Below, piece after piece: positions 10,139 through 18,643 of a stretch of 64,000 bases of DNA. The position numbers and the translations under genes were made by a program. Origin of the DNA: Streptococcus sp. HMSC074B11 (lineage in GTDB: Bacteria; Bacillota; Bacilli; Lactobacillales; Streptococcaceae); the NCBI RefSeq assembly GCF_001808705.1, contig NZ_KV794273.1:266622-330621 (forward strand), in the 5' to 3' direction. The stretch's first letter is position 1. The number at the start of each line of letters is the position of its first letter. Under the pieces are notes generated by a model. The model did no database searches, was not told the origin of the DNA, and saw only the letters and a list, made by a program, of their open reading frames with translations.

Positions 10139-10828
10139 TTAAAGTGAGTTAACGTCAACCTTGATACCAACACCTTGAGTAGTTGTGATTGTCAAGCTTG
10201 TTACATAAGTTCCTTTAGCAGTAGCTGGTTTAGCTTTTTGGATTGTTTCGTTGAATGCTTTGAAGTTTTCAACCAACTTGTCAGCTTCAAATGAAACTTT
10301 ACCGATGATCGCTTGTACGATACCTGCACGGTCTGCACGGTAAGTGATTTTACCACCTTTAGACTCTTCAACTGCTTTAGCAACATCCATTGTTACAGTA
10401 CCAGTTTTAGGGTTTGGCATCAAGTTACGAGGTCCAAGGACACGTCCAAGACGTCCAACAAGAGCCATCATGTCAGGTGTAGCGATAACTACATCGAAGT
10501 CCAACCAACCGTCGTTGATTTTAGCAACAAGGTCATCTTCACCAACAAAGTCTGCACCAGCAGCTTTTGCTTCTTCAGCTTTTGCACCACGTGCAAATAC
10601 AAGAACGCGAGCTGTTTTACCAGTACCGTTTGGCAATACCATTGCTCCACGGATTTGTTGGTCAGCTTTTTTAACGTCAATGTTCAAGTTGTAAGCAACT
10701 TCTACAGTTGCATCAAATTTTGCAAAGTTAGTTACTTTTGCAAGAGCTACAGCTTCTTCTACGCTGTATGCTTTTGTGCTGTCGATCTTCTCAAGAGCAG
10801 CACGAAGTTGTTTGCTTTTTTTAGCCAT
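10139..10828 (-). CDS. rplA: 50S ribosomal protein L1
   Basis: Ribosomal protein of the L1 stalk, which moves with deacylated tRNA at the E site. Full-length at 229 residues with the characteristic start [16 protein letters not shown] and the conserved [20 protein letters not shown] segment near residue 125. In many bacteria L1 also represses its own operon by binding the mRNA; a hairpin in the 96-base gap after rplK (10869-10904) is a candidate site. Transcribed with rplK. Confidence 0.97.
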   Translation of the reverse strand: MAKKSKQLRAALEKIDSTKAYSVEEAVALAKVTNFAKFDATVEVAYNLNIDVKKADQQIRGAMVLPNGTGKTARVLVFARGAKAEEAKAAGADFVGEDDLVAKINDGWLDFDVVIATPDMMALVGRLGRVLGPRNLMPNPKTGTVTMDVAKAVEESKGGKITYRADRAGIVQAIIGKVSFEADKLVENFKAFNETIQKAKPATAKGTYVTSLTITTTQGVGIKVDVNSL

Positions 10829-10868
10829 TTTCTATTCTCCTTGTAAGTGGTTCAATCGATTTTCATCT

Positions 10869-10904
10869 CCCACGTCACTTCTCGAAATGATGAAGTCTTG
10901 CGGG
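10869..10904 (-). promoter_or_regulatory. Hairpin with internal loop between rplK and rplA
   Basis: On the mRNA strand CCCGC pairs with GTGGG, a three-base internal loop follows on each side, and ACTTC pairs with GAAGT around a ten-base loop. No T run follows, so it is not a terminator. It could be an L1 autoregulatory site or an RNA-processing site; this is inference. Confidence 0.45.
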
Positions 10905-10924
10905 TTATATAGGGATGTTATTGA

Positions 10925-11350
10925 TTAGTCAACAACAGTGAATCCCATAGAACGAGCAGTACCTTCGATCATACGCATTGCAGACTCAATGTTTGCAGCG
11001 TTCAAATCTGGCATTTTAGTTTCTGCAATTTCTTGTACTTGTGCACGAGTAACTGTAGCAACCTTAGTTTTGTTAGGTGTACCTGATCCTTTTTCAACAC
11101 CTGCAGCTTTTTTCAAAAGAACAGCAGCTGGTGGTGTTTTTGTAACGAAAGTAAATGATTTGTCTTCGTATACTGAGATAACAACTGGAATGATCATACC
11201 AGCTTGGTCAGCAGTACGAGCGTTGAACTCTTTTGTGAATCCCATGATGTTGATACCAGCTTGACCAAGAGCAGGTCCAACCGGTGGAGCTGGTGTAGCT
11301 TTACCAGCAGGGATTTGCAATTTTACAAGTTTTTCGACTTTTTTAGCCAT
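10925..11350 (-). CDS. rplK: 50S ribosomal protein L11
   Basis: Ribosomal protein of the GTPase-associated centre, also needed for stringent-response signalling through RelA. 141 residues, with the N-terminal [20 protein letters not shown] segment (thiostrepton region) and the C-terminal rRNA-binding domain ([12 protein letters not shown] end). First gene of the rplK-rplA operon, with a clear promoter upstream. Confidence 0.97.
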   Translation of the reverse strand: MAKKVEKLVKLQIPAGKATPAPPVGPALGQAGINIMGFTKEFNARTADQAGMIIPVVISVYEDKSFTFVTKTPPAAVLLKKAAGVEKGSGTPNKTKVATVTRAQVQEIAETKMPDLNAANIESAMRMIEGTARSMGFTVVD

Positions 11351-11428
11351 TTTTAAATCCTCCTTTGTGGTTTTGGCGGTAATTTAAGATTTTTACCTCC
11401 CACAAGTATGTTTTACACATACCCATCT

Positions 11429-11456
11429 ATTATACACTATTTTAAAAAAATTGCAA
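11429..11456 (-). promoter_or_regulatory. Promoter of rplK-rplA
   Basis: TTGCAA (11456-11451), 16-base spacer, TATAAT (11434-11429) on the minus strand. A GTATGT/ACATAC hairpin (11422-11406) lies at the predicted transcript start. Confidence 0.8.
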
Positions 11457-11544
11457 GAGAAATTTTTATTTTTGATATTTCTTTATGTTACACCTTTTTT
11501 TGGTGCAATTAATCTTCAAAATCTTCTACCATGATGGAAAGAAT

Positions 11545-12030
11545 TCATTCGCTCAAAGTCAGTACAAAACTCAAGCCCTTTTCAGTAGCACCACTTTCCA
11601 CAAATCCAATAGACTCAAAACATCTTCTAGAAATCCGATTGAAAGTGTAAATTTCTTGAACGTTCAATTGTTTCCACTCCTTTTGCCGAGCTAGATCAAT
11701 CAAAGTCTTCAATACCTTACGTCCAAGTCCCTGATGTTGATAAGTCGGATTGCCAATCACAATAGGAAGATTCTCCTGAGATAAGGTTACATCCCCAATT
11801 GGAAGCCACTCTCCATTTTCTCGAAACTCAATCCAGAACAAATCCCCGTGTCTTTCTAAATAGGAATACATAGCATTTAATTTTTCCGAACTATAGGGTA
11901 TTCTAATGCCGTCTACAAGTTCTACCAAATCCACATCTTGATACCAGGCCAAAGCTGCATCCTGATGATCTGCTAAAAAATAGGGAACTAAACGTAAGGA
12001 ATCATCTATCTGAATGATTTTTGTCATCAT
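11545..12030 (-). CDS. GNAT-family N-acetyltransferase
   Basis: A 161-residue single-domain GNAT protein. Motif A with the acetyl-CoA pyrophosphate loop is visible as NPTYQHQGLGRKVLKTLIDLA near residues 93-113, and motif B follows (YTFNRISRRCFESIGFV). The acceptor substrate is not apparent. It overlaps the upstream ParB-like gene by 29 bases, so the two are translationally linked. AGGAG lies 7 bases before the ATG at 12030. Confidence 0.85.
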   Translation of the reverse strand: MMTKIIQIDDSLRLVPYFLADHQDAALAWYQDVDLVELVDGIRIPYSSEKLNAMYSYLERHGDLFWIEFRENGEWLPIGDVTLSQENLPIVIGNPTYQHQGLGRKVLKTLIDLARQKEWKQLNVQEIYTFNRISRRCFESIGFVESGATEKGLSFVLTLSE

Positions 12031-12421
12031 TTTCTACTCCTAATACTAGCTCCGCTGCTTGATTAAAACCATCACACCAGTTATACCATTTTGCTTCATA
12101 ATCATCTTGAGGTAAGATATGATTTTTTAAATCAAGAACAGAGTATATCTTTCTTTTCTCACAAGCTTGCGCATAGAGATGATATAGTTCGTCACCTCCA
12201 TCTCTATCAAACTCAGCAGAAATTGTATCCTGACCTAGCAACAAAGCCTGATAAGCCCTGTGATGGCCATCTGTAATCAAGAAGCAATTTCCAAATGCAA
12301 GAACGCTAATTGGATTGATATTGGGCTTTTCTTTCGACTGATAAAGCATCTGGATATCTTGTAACTTCTTTTCTGATAAGTATAGTTGAGTCGGATGAAG
12401 ATCTTTTATGTTGACTTCCAT
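12002..12421 (-). CDS. ParB/sulfiredoxin-fold protein of unknown function
   Basis: A 139-residue protein whose first half resembles a ParB N-terminal-like fold: a short lead (IKDLHPTQLYLSEKKL), then INPISVLAFGNCFLITDGHHRAYQALLLG, in which DGHHR matches the DGxHR signature of this fold. The Arg-His box is used for nucleotide or phosphate chemistry in relatives. The C-terminal half is acidic and unassigned. It has no partition partner here; the only linked gene is the overlapping acetyltransferase. Function is unknown. Confidence 0.65.
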   Translation of the reverse strand: MEVNIKDLHPTQLYLSEKKLQDIQMLYQSKEKPNINPISVLAFGNCFLITDGHHRAYQALLLGQDTISAEFDRDGGDELYHLYAQACEKRKIYSVLDLKNHILPQDDYEAKWYNWCDGFNQAAELVLGVENDDKNHSDR

Positions 12422-12447
12422 TTTATCTCCTCAAGAAGGGGCAATTC

Positions 12448-13098
12448 CTACTTCTGCTTTCCTTTGAAGCGCCATTGAAAACGCAGTTTATCGTAGAAAG
12501 GAAACTCCATAAACAAAACTCCTAGGCCTACACAAAGGCTAGCAATCACATCTGATGGGTAGTGAACTCCCAGATAGACCCTGGATACCAATACACTAAC
12601 GAGATATAGACTTAGCAAGATTTGCACTACTTTTCTCCAAGTTGTATTCTTAATCCGTTGGCTCAAAATCACAATCAAAGTTCCAACCATAATCGTTACT
12701 GCCAGAGAATGTCCACTAGGAAAAGAAAAACCTTTTTCCTCTACTAGATGTACTATTTCTGGTCTAGGTCGTTGGTAGATATTTTTAAAGGTTACGATTA
12801 AGATTCCAGCTAAAGTCAAATTCCCCAGCATGAGATAACTTTCCAGTTTCCATTGCTTACGGTAAAAAATAAAAGCTACAATGAGAACCCAAGTGATAAT
12901 GACTGGGATATCAATTAAATGTGTGATTGTTCTGAAAAGAACGGTCAAGGAAGCAGGTAAGTCACCTCGAATAGCAGTCTGGATTGGTTGATCAAAGCCA
13001 ATCAGCATATTAGGGTAAAACTTGACAATATAACCTAAAATTACAAAAAGCAAAAGGGCAAAAGAGCCCTTCATCAAATATGTTTGTTTATCTTTCAT
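12448..13098 (-). CDS. PAP2-family membrane phosphatase
   Basis: Integral membrane phosphatase of the type-2 phosphatidic acid phosphatase family, probably acting on undecaprenyl diphosphate or a lipid phosphate outside the membrane. All three signature blocks are present: KNIYQRPRP near residue 105, PSGHS near 127, and SRVYLGVHYPSDV near 176. About five to six membrane helices, 216 residues. It starts within the last codons of ribU (11-base overlap), so it is translated from the riboflavin-transporter message under FMN riboswitch control. Confidence 0.9.
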   Translation of the reverse strand: MKDKQTYLMKGSFALLLFVILGYIVKFYPNMLIGFDQPIQTAIRGDLPASLTVLFRTITHLIDIPVIITWVLIVAFIFYRKQWKLESYLMLGNLTLAGILIVTFKNIYQRPRPEIVHLVEEKGFSFPSGHSLAVTIMVGTLIVILSQRIKNTTWRKVVQILLSLYLVSVLVSRVYLGVHYPSDVIASLCVGLGVLFMEFPFYDKLRFQWRFKGKQK

Positions 13099-13651
13099 AG
13101 TATTTTAAAGTTGGTTTCAAAAGGACAAACAACAACCAGAAAGAGATGGCAAAGATAATACCTTCAATCAGATTAAAAGGCAAGACCATAGTCATCAGGT
13201 AGTTGCTCAATCCTAAGATTTTCTCAATATCAAAATTAGCAAACTTAGCGTACAAAGGAACAGCATAGACGTAGTTCAGAACTAGCATAGCTAGAGTCAA
13301 ACCAAGCGTACCAGCTAGTGAAGCTAGGACGAAACGCATGGTTGTTCGCTCTTTTTTCCAAATCAAACCAAAAGCAAGCACAAAGACTCCCAAGGCAACA
13401 ATATTCATCGGTAAACCAATATAGGTACTAACCCCTTGATTGTTCAAAAGAATTTTCAACAAGGACCGAAGGAAAAGCACTCCAAAAGCTGCTGGTAAAT
13501 CCAAGACTACCAAACCCACAAGGACCGGTAAAATACTGAACTCAATCCTCAAAAAGGATGCCGCTGGCAAAAGCGGAAAGTCAAAGTACATCAACACAAA
13601 TGAAAGCGCTGATAGAATTGCAATGGTCGAAAGTCGACGTGTGTTTGTCAT
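13088..13651 (-). CDS. ribU: Riboflavin transporter, ECF substrate-binding subunit
   Basis: S component of an energy-coupling-factor transporter that takes up riboflavin; it uses the shared EcfA/A'/T module encoded elsewhere. Multiple membrane helices, with the family-typical N-terminal region TRRLSTIAILSALSFVLMYF and FLRIEFSILPVLVG. The ATG at 13651 is chosen because the codons just before it contain the ribosome-binding site GGAGG. Identification is strengthened by the FMN riboswitch directly upstream. A PAP2 phosphatase gene overlaps its 3' end. Confidence 0.93.
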   Translation of the reverse strand: MTNTRRLSTIAILSALSFVLMYFDFPLLPAASFLRIEFSILPVLVGLVVLDLPAAFGVLFLRSLLKILLNNQGVSTYIGLPMNIVALGVFVLAFGLIWKKERTTMRFVLASLAGTLGLTLAMLVLNYVYAVPLYAKFANFDIEKILGLSNYLMTMVLPFNLIEGIIFAISFWLLFVLLKPTLKYYER

Positions 13652-13814
13652 AACAGGTTCCTCCAATTTTCTATAAAATCAGAAGAAGTTGGAAAGGATT
13701 CCTCTATCTACCCTCTATTTTTATTTTTAAATTCCAAAAGTTTCCCCTCACTCTGTTTAAGCAAGCGGTTGCAATTTACCTATAAAAAATCAATTAGAAT
13801 AGACAAAGCCATTC

Positions 13815-14050
13815 TTTCGTCTTCTCCCATCCAGACTATACTGTCGGTTGTGGAATCTCACCACATCAGCTTGCGCTCGCGGACTTCTTTTAGAGTAAGG
13901 AAATGGAGATTTTTCTTTTAGACTAGGCGACAAGCTGTAGGCATAACTTTTGGTTAGGCAAAGCTTGGCAACAAAGTATAAAAGGAAAAGAACATTTCCG
14001 AGTAAAAGTCACCGCCGGTCGGGAATCTCACCCAGCCCTGAAGACCCCTT
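13815..14050 (-). ncRNA. FMN riboswitch (RFN element)
   Basis: Minus-strand conserved RFN blocks are all visible: CTTCAGGGCTGGGTGAGAT and CCCGACCGGCGGTGA near 14050-14000, then CGCAAGCTGATGTGGTGA and the closing ACAGTATAGTCTGGATGGGA near 13870-13825. The variable arm between them is long. It precedes ribU by about 165 bases; binding of FMN should reduce expression of ribU and the coupled PAP2 gene. The expression platform is not clear. Confidence 0.95.
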
Positions 14051-14051
14051 T

Positions 14052-14080
14052 ATGATAACAAAAAAAGCTTGCAAGCGCAA
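14052..14080 (-). promoter_or_regulatory. Promoter of the ribU riboswitch transcript, inside the trmL terminator
   Basis: TTGCGC (14080-14075), a 17-base spacer and TATCAT (14057-14052). The -35 hexamer is part of the terminator hairpin stem of trmL and the spacer contains its T run. Confidence 0.6.
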
Positions 14081-14082
14081 GC
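14059..14082 (-). terminator. Terminator of trmL
   Basis: GCTTGC and GCAAGC arms with a four-base loop, followed on the minus strand by seven or more T residues. Confidence 0.85.
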
Positions 14083-14097
14083 ATTTTATCTAAGTGT

Positions 14098-14601
14098 TTA
14101 TTTCAATTTATCTGTTTCATAAGTGTGAACCAGTTCGAGGCCCACAAAGTTTTGTTGTCGGAGAGCCTCATAGACAATCATACATACTGTATTAGATACA
14201 TTCAGGCTACGAACATGTTCATCATTCATCGGAATTCTGAGAGACTTTTCTGGATGCTCACGCATAAATTCCTCAGGCAAGCCCTTATCTTCACGCCCAA
14301 AGAGAAAATAATGATCTCCTTCTGTCGTGAAATCTGCATCTGAATAGACTTTTTCTGCAAACTTGGAAATCAGGTAGAGATGACCATCCATTTTTTCCAT
14401 AAAATCAGCCAAGCTATCATAAAAATGAATCTCAAGCTTGTCCCAATAATCTAGACCTGCCCGCTTCATCTTACGATCATCAATAGGAAAACCCATCGGT
14501 TTGATAATATGAAGGGGCGCATTCGTTGCTGCGCAAGTACGAGCAATATTACCCGTATTTTGTGGAATCTGGGGTTCAAATAATACAATATGATTTGCCA
14601 T
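14098..14601 (-). CDS. trmL: tRNA (cytidine/uridine-34 2'-O)-methyltransferase
   Basis: SPOUT-family methyltransferase that modifies the wobble ribose of certain tRNALeu species. 167 residues from the ATG at 14601 ([20 protein letters not shown]), chosen because it matches the family N-terminus and AGAGGAAA lies just upstream. The knotted SAM-binding region shows [13 protein letters not shown] near residue 100 and [19 protein letters not shown] near 125. It is preceded by a 125-base leader that contains a complete intrinsic terminator. Confidence 0.92.
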   Translation of the reverse strand: MANHIVLFEPQIPQNTGNIARTCAATNAPLHIIKPMGFPIDDRKMKRAGLDYWDKLEIHFYDSLADFMEKMDGHLYLISKFAEKVYSDADFTTEGDHYFLFGREDKGLPEEFMREHPEKSLRIPMNDEHVRSLNVSNTVCMIVYEALRQQNFVGLELVHTYETDKLK

Positions 14602-14726
14602 GCCTTGTTTCCTCTCACTAGTGCAAAAAAATAGCCACACTGCTCGGAGTCAAGCTCAGCAAACAGCGTGGTTAAGGCATCGTTAACTTACCTCACAACA
14701 GGTTTGAAGTAAATCAGCGAAACTAC
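14602..14726 (-). ncRNA. Structured 5' leader of trmL with internal terminator, candidate attenuator
   Basis: Between a strong promoter and the trmL start, the minus strand folds several short helices (ACCT/AGGT; GTTAA/TTAAC) and then a terminator: CCACGCTG (14671-14664) with CAGTGTGG (14642-14635), followed by TATTTTTTT ending at 14625. The ribosome-binding site follows. A terminator ahead of its own gene suggests regulated readthrough. I do not recognise the leader as a known riboswitch, T-box or ribosomal-protein leader. Confidence 0.6.
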
Positions 14727-14732
14727 TGTTTT

Positions 14733-14760
14733 AGTATATCACTTTCAGCTTGAATGTCAA
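14733..14760 (-). promoter_or_regulatory. Promoter of the trmL leader
   Basis: TTGACA (14760-14755), 16-base spacer and an extended -10 TGATATACT (TATACT at 14738-14733) on the minus strand. Confidence 0.8.
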
Positions 14761-14994
14761 TAGAAATGACTTGATTTTTTCAATTTTTTTACAAACATAT
14801 TTACATTAGCTTAAAATGCTTATGTATTCATTAGAATTACACGAAAATAGCTGATTTATATCTTAAATTTTTAACAAGTAAGATTATCAGTGGGACAATT
14901 TTCTACCCTAATAATGAAAAGAGTCGGTTGCCGAGTGCATTTTATTCTAAAAAAGAGTATGATAGATACATATTGAAAAAGTAGGTTATTTAAT
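14761..14994. other. Intergenic region between trmL and trkA promoters
   Basis: AT-rich region between divergent transcripts. The plus strand has a possible -10 (TATGAT near 14957) for trkA without a convincing -35. I see no RNA gene or coding frame in it. Confidence 0.4.
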
Positions 14995-16344
14995 ATGAAG
15001 ATTATTCTTGTCGGAGGGGGGAAAGTTGGTTCTGCCCTTTGTCGTTCACTTGTCGCTGACAATCATGATGTTGTCTTAATTGAACAGAACGAAACGGTTC
15101 TTAATTATATGACAAGCCGTTTTGATATTATTGGAATTGCTGGTAATGGGGCTGACTTTGCCATGCTAGAAGCTGCCAATGTTCAAGACTGCGATATTTT
15201 CATCGCTATGACTCAGTATGATGAGGTCAATATGGTCTCTGCTGTCTTAGCTAAAAAGATGGGGGCTAAAGAAACCATCGTCCGTGTCCGCAATCCTGAG
15301 TATTCCAACCCTTACTTTAAAGAAAAAAATATTCTCGGATTTTCTCTTATTGTCAATCCAGAACTCCTTGCAGCTCGTGCTATCGCTAATATCATCGATT
15401 TCCCAAATGCTCTTTCTGTTGAGCGTTTTGCAGGTGGTTTGGTTAGTTTGATGGAATTCAAGGTTCGAATTGATAGTAATATTTGTCAGATGTCTATTGC
15501 TGATTTCCGTAAAAAGTTTGGTAATGTTATCGTTTGTGCCATTGAGCGCGATCATAAGCTCATGATTCCAAGTGGGGATATGGTCCTCCAAGATAAGGAT
15601 CGGATCTTTGTTACAGGTAACCGTGTAGACATGATGCTTTTTCATAACTATGTCAAATCTCGTGTCGTTAAAAGTTTACTCATTATTGGAGCTGGAAAAA
15701 TCGCTTACTACCTTGTTGGTATTTTGAAAGATAGCCGTATTGATACCAAGGTCATTGAGCTTAATCCAGATCGTGCAGCATTTTTCAGTCAAAAATATCC
15801 AAAACTCTATATTGTGCAAGGTGATGGAACCGCAAAAGATATCCTCCTAGAAGAAAGCGCCCAACACTACGATGCTGTCGCAACTCTAACTGGCGTTGAC
15901 GAAGAAAACATTATTACATCTATGTTCTTAGATAGTGTTGGTGTTCAGAAAAACATCACCAAGGTCAATCGAACTAGCCTTTTAGAGATTATCCATGCAC
16001 CTGAGTTTTCTAGTATTATCACACCAAAAACCATCGCTGTAGATACTATCATGCACTTTATCCACGGTCGTGCCAATGCCCAATATTCAGATCTTCAAGC
16101 GATGCACCACCTTGCAAATGGACATATTGAGACTCTTCAATTTCTCATCAAGGAAGCCAATAAAATGACTGGCAAACCCTTGTCTCAATTGAAACTCAAA
16201 AAAGATATTTTAATTGCTGCTATTATCCGCAACGGAAAAACAATCTTCCCAACAGGTGAAGATAGCCTTCAAGTCGGTGATAAGTTAGTTGTCATCACAC
16301 TACTATCAAATATCACCAAGATTTATGATCTGTTAGAGAGGTAA
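14995..16344 (+). CDS. trkA: Potassium uptake regulatory subunit, TrkA/Ktr type
   Basis: Cytoplasmic NAD-binding subunit that gates the TrkH potassium channel. 449 residues with two repeats of an RCK unit: Rossmann motifs GGGKVGSALCRSL near residue 7 and IGAGKIAYYLVGIL near residue 227, each followed by a TrkA-C domain (the second near 375-449, ending LVVITLLSNITKIYDLLE). The double-RCK form is the TrkA type, not the single-RCK KtrA. trkH follows after 3 bases, so the two form an operon. Confidence 0.93.
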   Translation: MKIILVGGGKVGSALCRSLVADNHDVVLIEQNETVLNYMTSRFDIIGIAGNGADFAMLEAANVQDCDIFIAMTQYDEVNMVSAVLAKKMGAKETIVRVRNPEYSNPYFKEKNILGFSLIVNPELLAARAIANIIDFPNALSVERFAGGLVSLMEFKVRIDSNICQMSIADFRKKFGNVIVCAIERDHKLMIPSGDMVLQDKDRIFVTGNRVDMMLFHNYVKSRVVKSLLIIGAGKIAYYLVGILKDSRIDTKVIELNPDRAAFFSQKYPKLYIVQGDGTAKDILLEESAQHYDAVATLTGVDEENIITSMFLDSVGVQKNITKVNRTSLLEIIHAPEFSSIITPKTIAVDTIMHFIHGRANAQYSDLQAMHHLANGHIETLQFLIKEANKMTGKPLSQLKLKKDILIAAIIRNGKTIFPTGEDSLQVGDKLVVITLLSNITKIYDLLER

Positions 16345-16347
16345 GCT

Positions 16348-17787
16348 ATGAATAGAAGTATGGTACGATTTCTTCTTGCAAAGCTACTCTTGATCGAGGC
16401 TGGTCTACTCTTAGTTCCAGTTAGCATTGCTCTTTATTATCGAGAATCGAGTCAAGTTTTTACAGCACTTTTCTCTACCATCGGAATCCTTGTTGTGCTA
16501 GGTCTTCTCGGCATCATCAGCAAGCCTAAAAAACAGCGAATCTATGCAAAAGAAGGGGTCTTAATTGTAGCCCTCTGTTGGATCCTCTGGTCATTCTTTG
16601 GTGCCCTTCCCTTTGTCTTTTCAGGGCAAATTCCCAATATGATAGACGCCTTCTTTGAGATTAGTTCTGGCTTCACAACAACGGGAGCAACCATTTTAAA
16701 TGATGTTTCTGTCTTAAGTCGTTCTCTTCTATTTTGGAGGAGTTTTACCCACCTCATCGGAGGTATGGGGGTGCTGGTTTTTGCCCTAGCTATAATGGAC
16801 AATGCTAAAAATAGTCACTTAGAAGTTATGAAGGCTGAGGTCCCAGGACCAGTATTTGGCAAGGTTGTGTCTAAACTAAAAAATACAGCCCAAATCCTTT
16901 ACATCCTATATCTCGCTATGTTCGCCCTCTTTGTGGTTATTTATTACCTTGCTGGGATGCCACTCTACGATAGTTTTGTTATCGCTATGGGTACTGCTGG
17001 TACTGGTGGCTTTACTGTTTATAATGACGGAATTGCCCACTATCACAGTTCTCTCATTACCTATCTGACAAGTGTCGGGGTTTTGATGTTTGGTGTCAAT
17101 TTCAATCTCTACTACTACCTCATGCTCCGTCGTATCAAGGAATTCTTTTTTGATGAAGAACTCCGAGCATATCTCTTGATTGTGGCTATATCTACTGGTC
17201 TAATCACACTCAACACGCTCCACCTCTATAGCGGAGTTTCTCAAAGCTTTGAGATGGCCTTCTTCCAAGTATCTAACATCATTACCACTACCGGTTTTGG
17301 ATATGGAGATATCACGAACTGGCCTTTGTTCTCTCAATACATCTTGCTAATGCTGATGGCAATCGGTGGTTCTGCTGGTTCTACCGCTGGTGGTCTCAAG
17401 ATCATCCGTGGAGTCATCCTGTCTAAAATTGCTAAAAATCAAGTCTTGTCTACCATATCACCTCACCGTGTGTTAACCCTTCAGGTTAATCAAACGGTTA
17501 TTGATAAGGATACCCAGCACAAGATCCTGAAGTATTTTGTGGTTTATATCATGATTCTACTCAGTTTGATTTTCATCGTCAGTTTAGATACCAATAATTT
17601 AATGGTTGTCACGAGTGCTGTTTTCAGTTGTTTTAACAATATCGGTCCTATTTTAGGAACAACTGCAAGTTTCTCAATTTTTAGTCCATTTTCAAAACTT
17701 CTACTATCCTTTGCAATGATTGCAGGACGTCTTGAAATCTATCCAATCATACTGCTCTTTATGAAGCGAACTTGGTCTAAACGTTAG
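16348..17787 (+). CDS. trkH: Potassium uptake membrane subunit TrkH
   Basis: Ion-conducting subunit of the Trk potassium uptake system, 479 residues with about ten membrane segments. Selectivity-filter-like repeats are visible: FTTTGATIL near residue 110, GTAGTGGFTVYN near 213, TTTGFGYGDI near 313 and CFNNIGPILG near 427. It pairs with the trkA product encoded immediately upstream. A strong terminator follows at 17.82 kb. Confidence 0.93.
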   Translation: MNRSMVRFLLAKLLLIEAGLLLVPVSIALYYRESSQVFTALFSTIGILVVLGLLGIISKPKKQRIYAKEGVLIVALCWILWSFFGALPFVFSGQIPNMIDAFFEISSGFTTTGATILNDVSVLSRSLLFWRSFTHLIGGMGVLVFALAIMDNAKNSHLEVMKAEVPGPVFGKVVSKLKNTAQILYILYLAMFALFVVIYYLAGMPLYDSFVIAMGTAGTGGFTVYNDGIAHYHSSLITYLTSVGVLMFGVNFNLYYYLMLRRIKEFFFDEELRAYLLIVAISTGLITLNTLHLYSGVSQSFEMAFFQVSNIITTTGFGYGDITNWPLFSQYILLMLMAIGGSAGSTAGGLKIIRGVILSKIAKNQVLSTISPHRVLTLQVNQTVIDKDTQHKILKYFVVYIMILLSLIFIVSLDTNNLMVVTSAVFSCFNNIGPILGTTASFSIFSPFSKLLLSFAMIAGRLEIYPIILLFMKRTWSKR

Positions 17788-17813
17788 AACAATCAACTTT
17801 ACACCCTATCTCT

Positions 17814-17847
17814 CCTCTTCAAGGAACCCTTGAAGGGGGATTTTTTA
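17814..17847 (+). terminator. Terminator of trkAH
   Basis: CCTCTTCAAGG (17814-17824) pairs with CCTTGAAGGGG (17828-17838), three-base loop, followed by ATTTTTT. Confidence 0.9.
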
Positions 17848-17950
17848 GTTTCAAAAGACAAGACAGCTCTAAAAATCGACAATTGGGAATTTAAGGATTT
17901 TTCTCTCCTATCTTTTAGCTATAATAAGAAAAAAATATAGGGGATACTTT

Positions 17951-18583
17951 ATGGAAAAAGTCATAAAATCAATTCGACTACTCTTGTTCTTTGCCTTAAT
18001 CCAACTGGCATTTTGTAGTTGTATCTTTTGGTCTGGAACCTCTCTGGCCCTCAAACAATCCTGTTTTTATTTTCTACTGACTTTATTGGGCTTATCTGGG
18101 TCTTGTGCCTTTATGCATTATTTATCTAGTCATAACCTGAAAAGAGATAGACTGATTGATAGGAGTCGCTTTATCTTTTTATTTTATAGTATGATGATTG
18201 TGGTCAACCTCTGCGGGGTTGGACTGGTTCTATCAGATACTATCGTTACTGTCAACTTACTTCAAAAGGAAGCTGTAGAACTCATCCTCCCCTCCTTCTT
18301 TTTTCTCTTTGGAGTTGATCTTATTACCTTTCTCCCCTTAAAAAAATGGAGAAGGTTGCAAAAAAATTCCAGTAGCAAGGAAGTGAGATTTTCCATCATT
18401 ATCATTTCCATTTTAATCTTCCTACGTAATCCAATCACCATTTTATCCATCGCTTTTTATATTGGCCTTGGCGCTTTATTTCTCAGTTTTTTATTTCCAA
18501 AAAACTTAAGAGAAGAGGTGTCATTCTACAGTCATTTGATTCGGGATATTCTATTTGTCGTTTGTACCTTCCTCTTATGGTAA
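17951..18583 (+). CDS. Hypothetical multi-pass membrane protein
   Basis: A 210-residue protein with five to six hydrophobic segments (for example LLLFFALIQLAFCSCIFW near residue 10, MMIVVNLCGVGLVL near 80, and two near the C-terminus) and short basic loops. No family recognised. TATAAT at 17920-17925 is a plausible -10. The next gene is another membrane protein after 60 bases. Confidence 0.6.
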   Translation: MEKVIKSIRLLLFFALIQLAFCSCIFWSGTSLALKQSCFYFLLTLLGLSGSCAFMHYLSSHNLKRDRLIDRSRFIFLFYSMMIVVNLCGVGLVLSDTIVTVNLLQKEAVELILPSFFFLFGVDLITFLPLKKWRRLQKNSSSKEVRFSIIIISILIFLRNPITILSIAFYIGLGALFLSFLFPKNLREEVSFYSHLIRDILFVVCTFLLW

Positions 18584-18643
18584 CAAATAGAATCCTTGCA
18601 ATAATTATGTTATAATTAAAAAAAAATTTTAGGAGATACATCA

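Noticed and set aside
10313..10846. 177-codon frame opposite rplA
   Set aside because: Cys/Phe/Ser-rich antisense shadow of L1 with no start signals.
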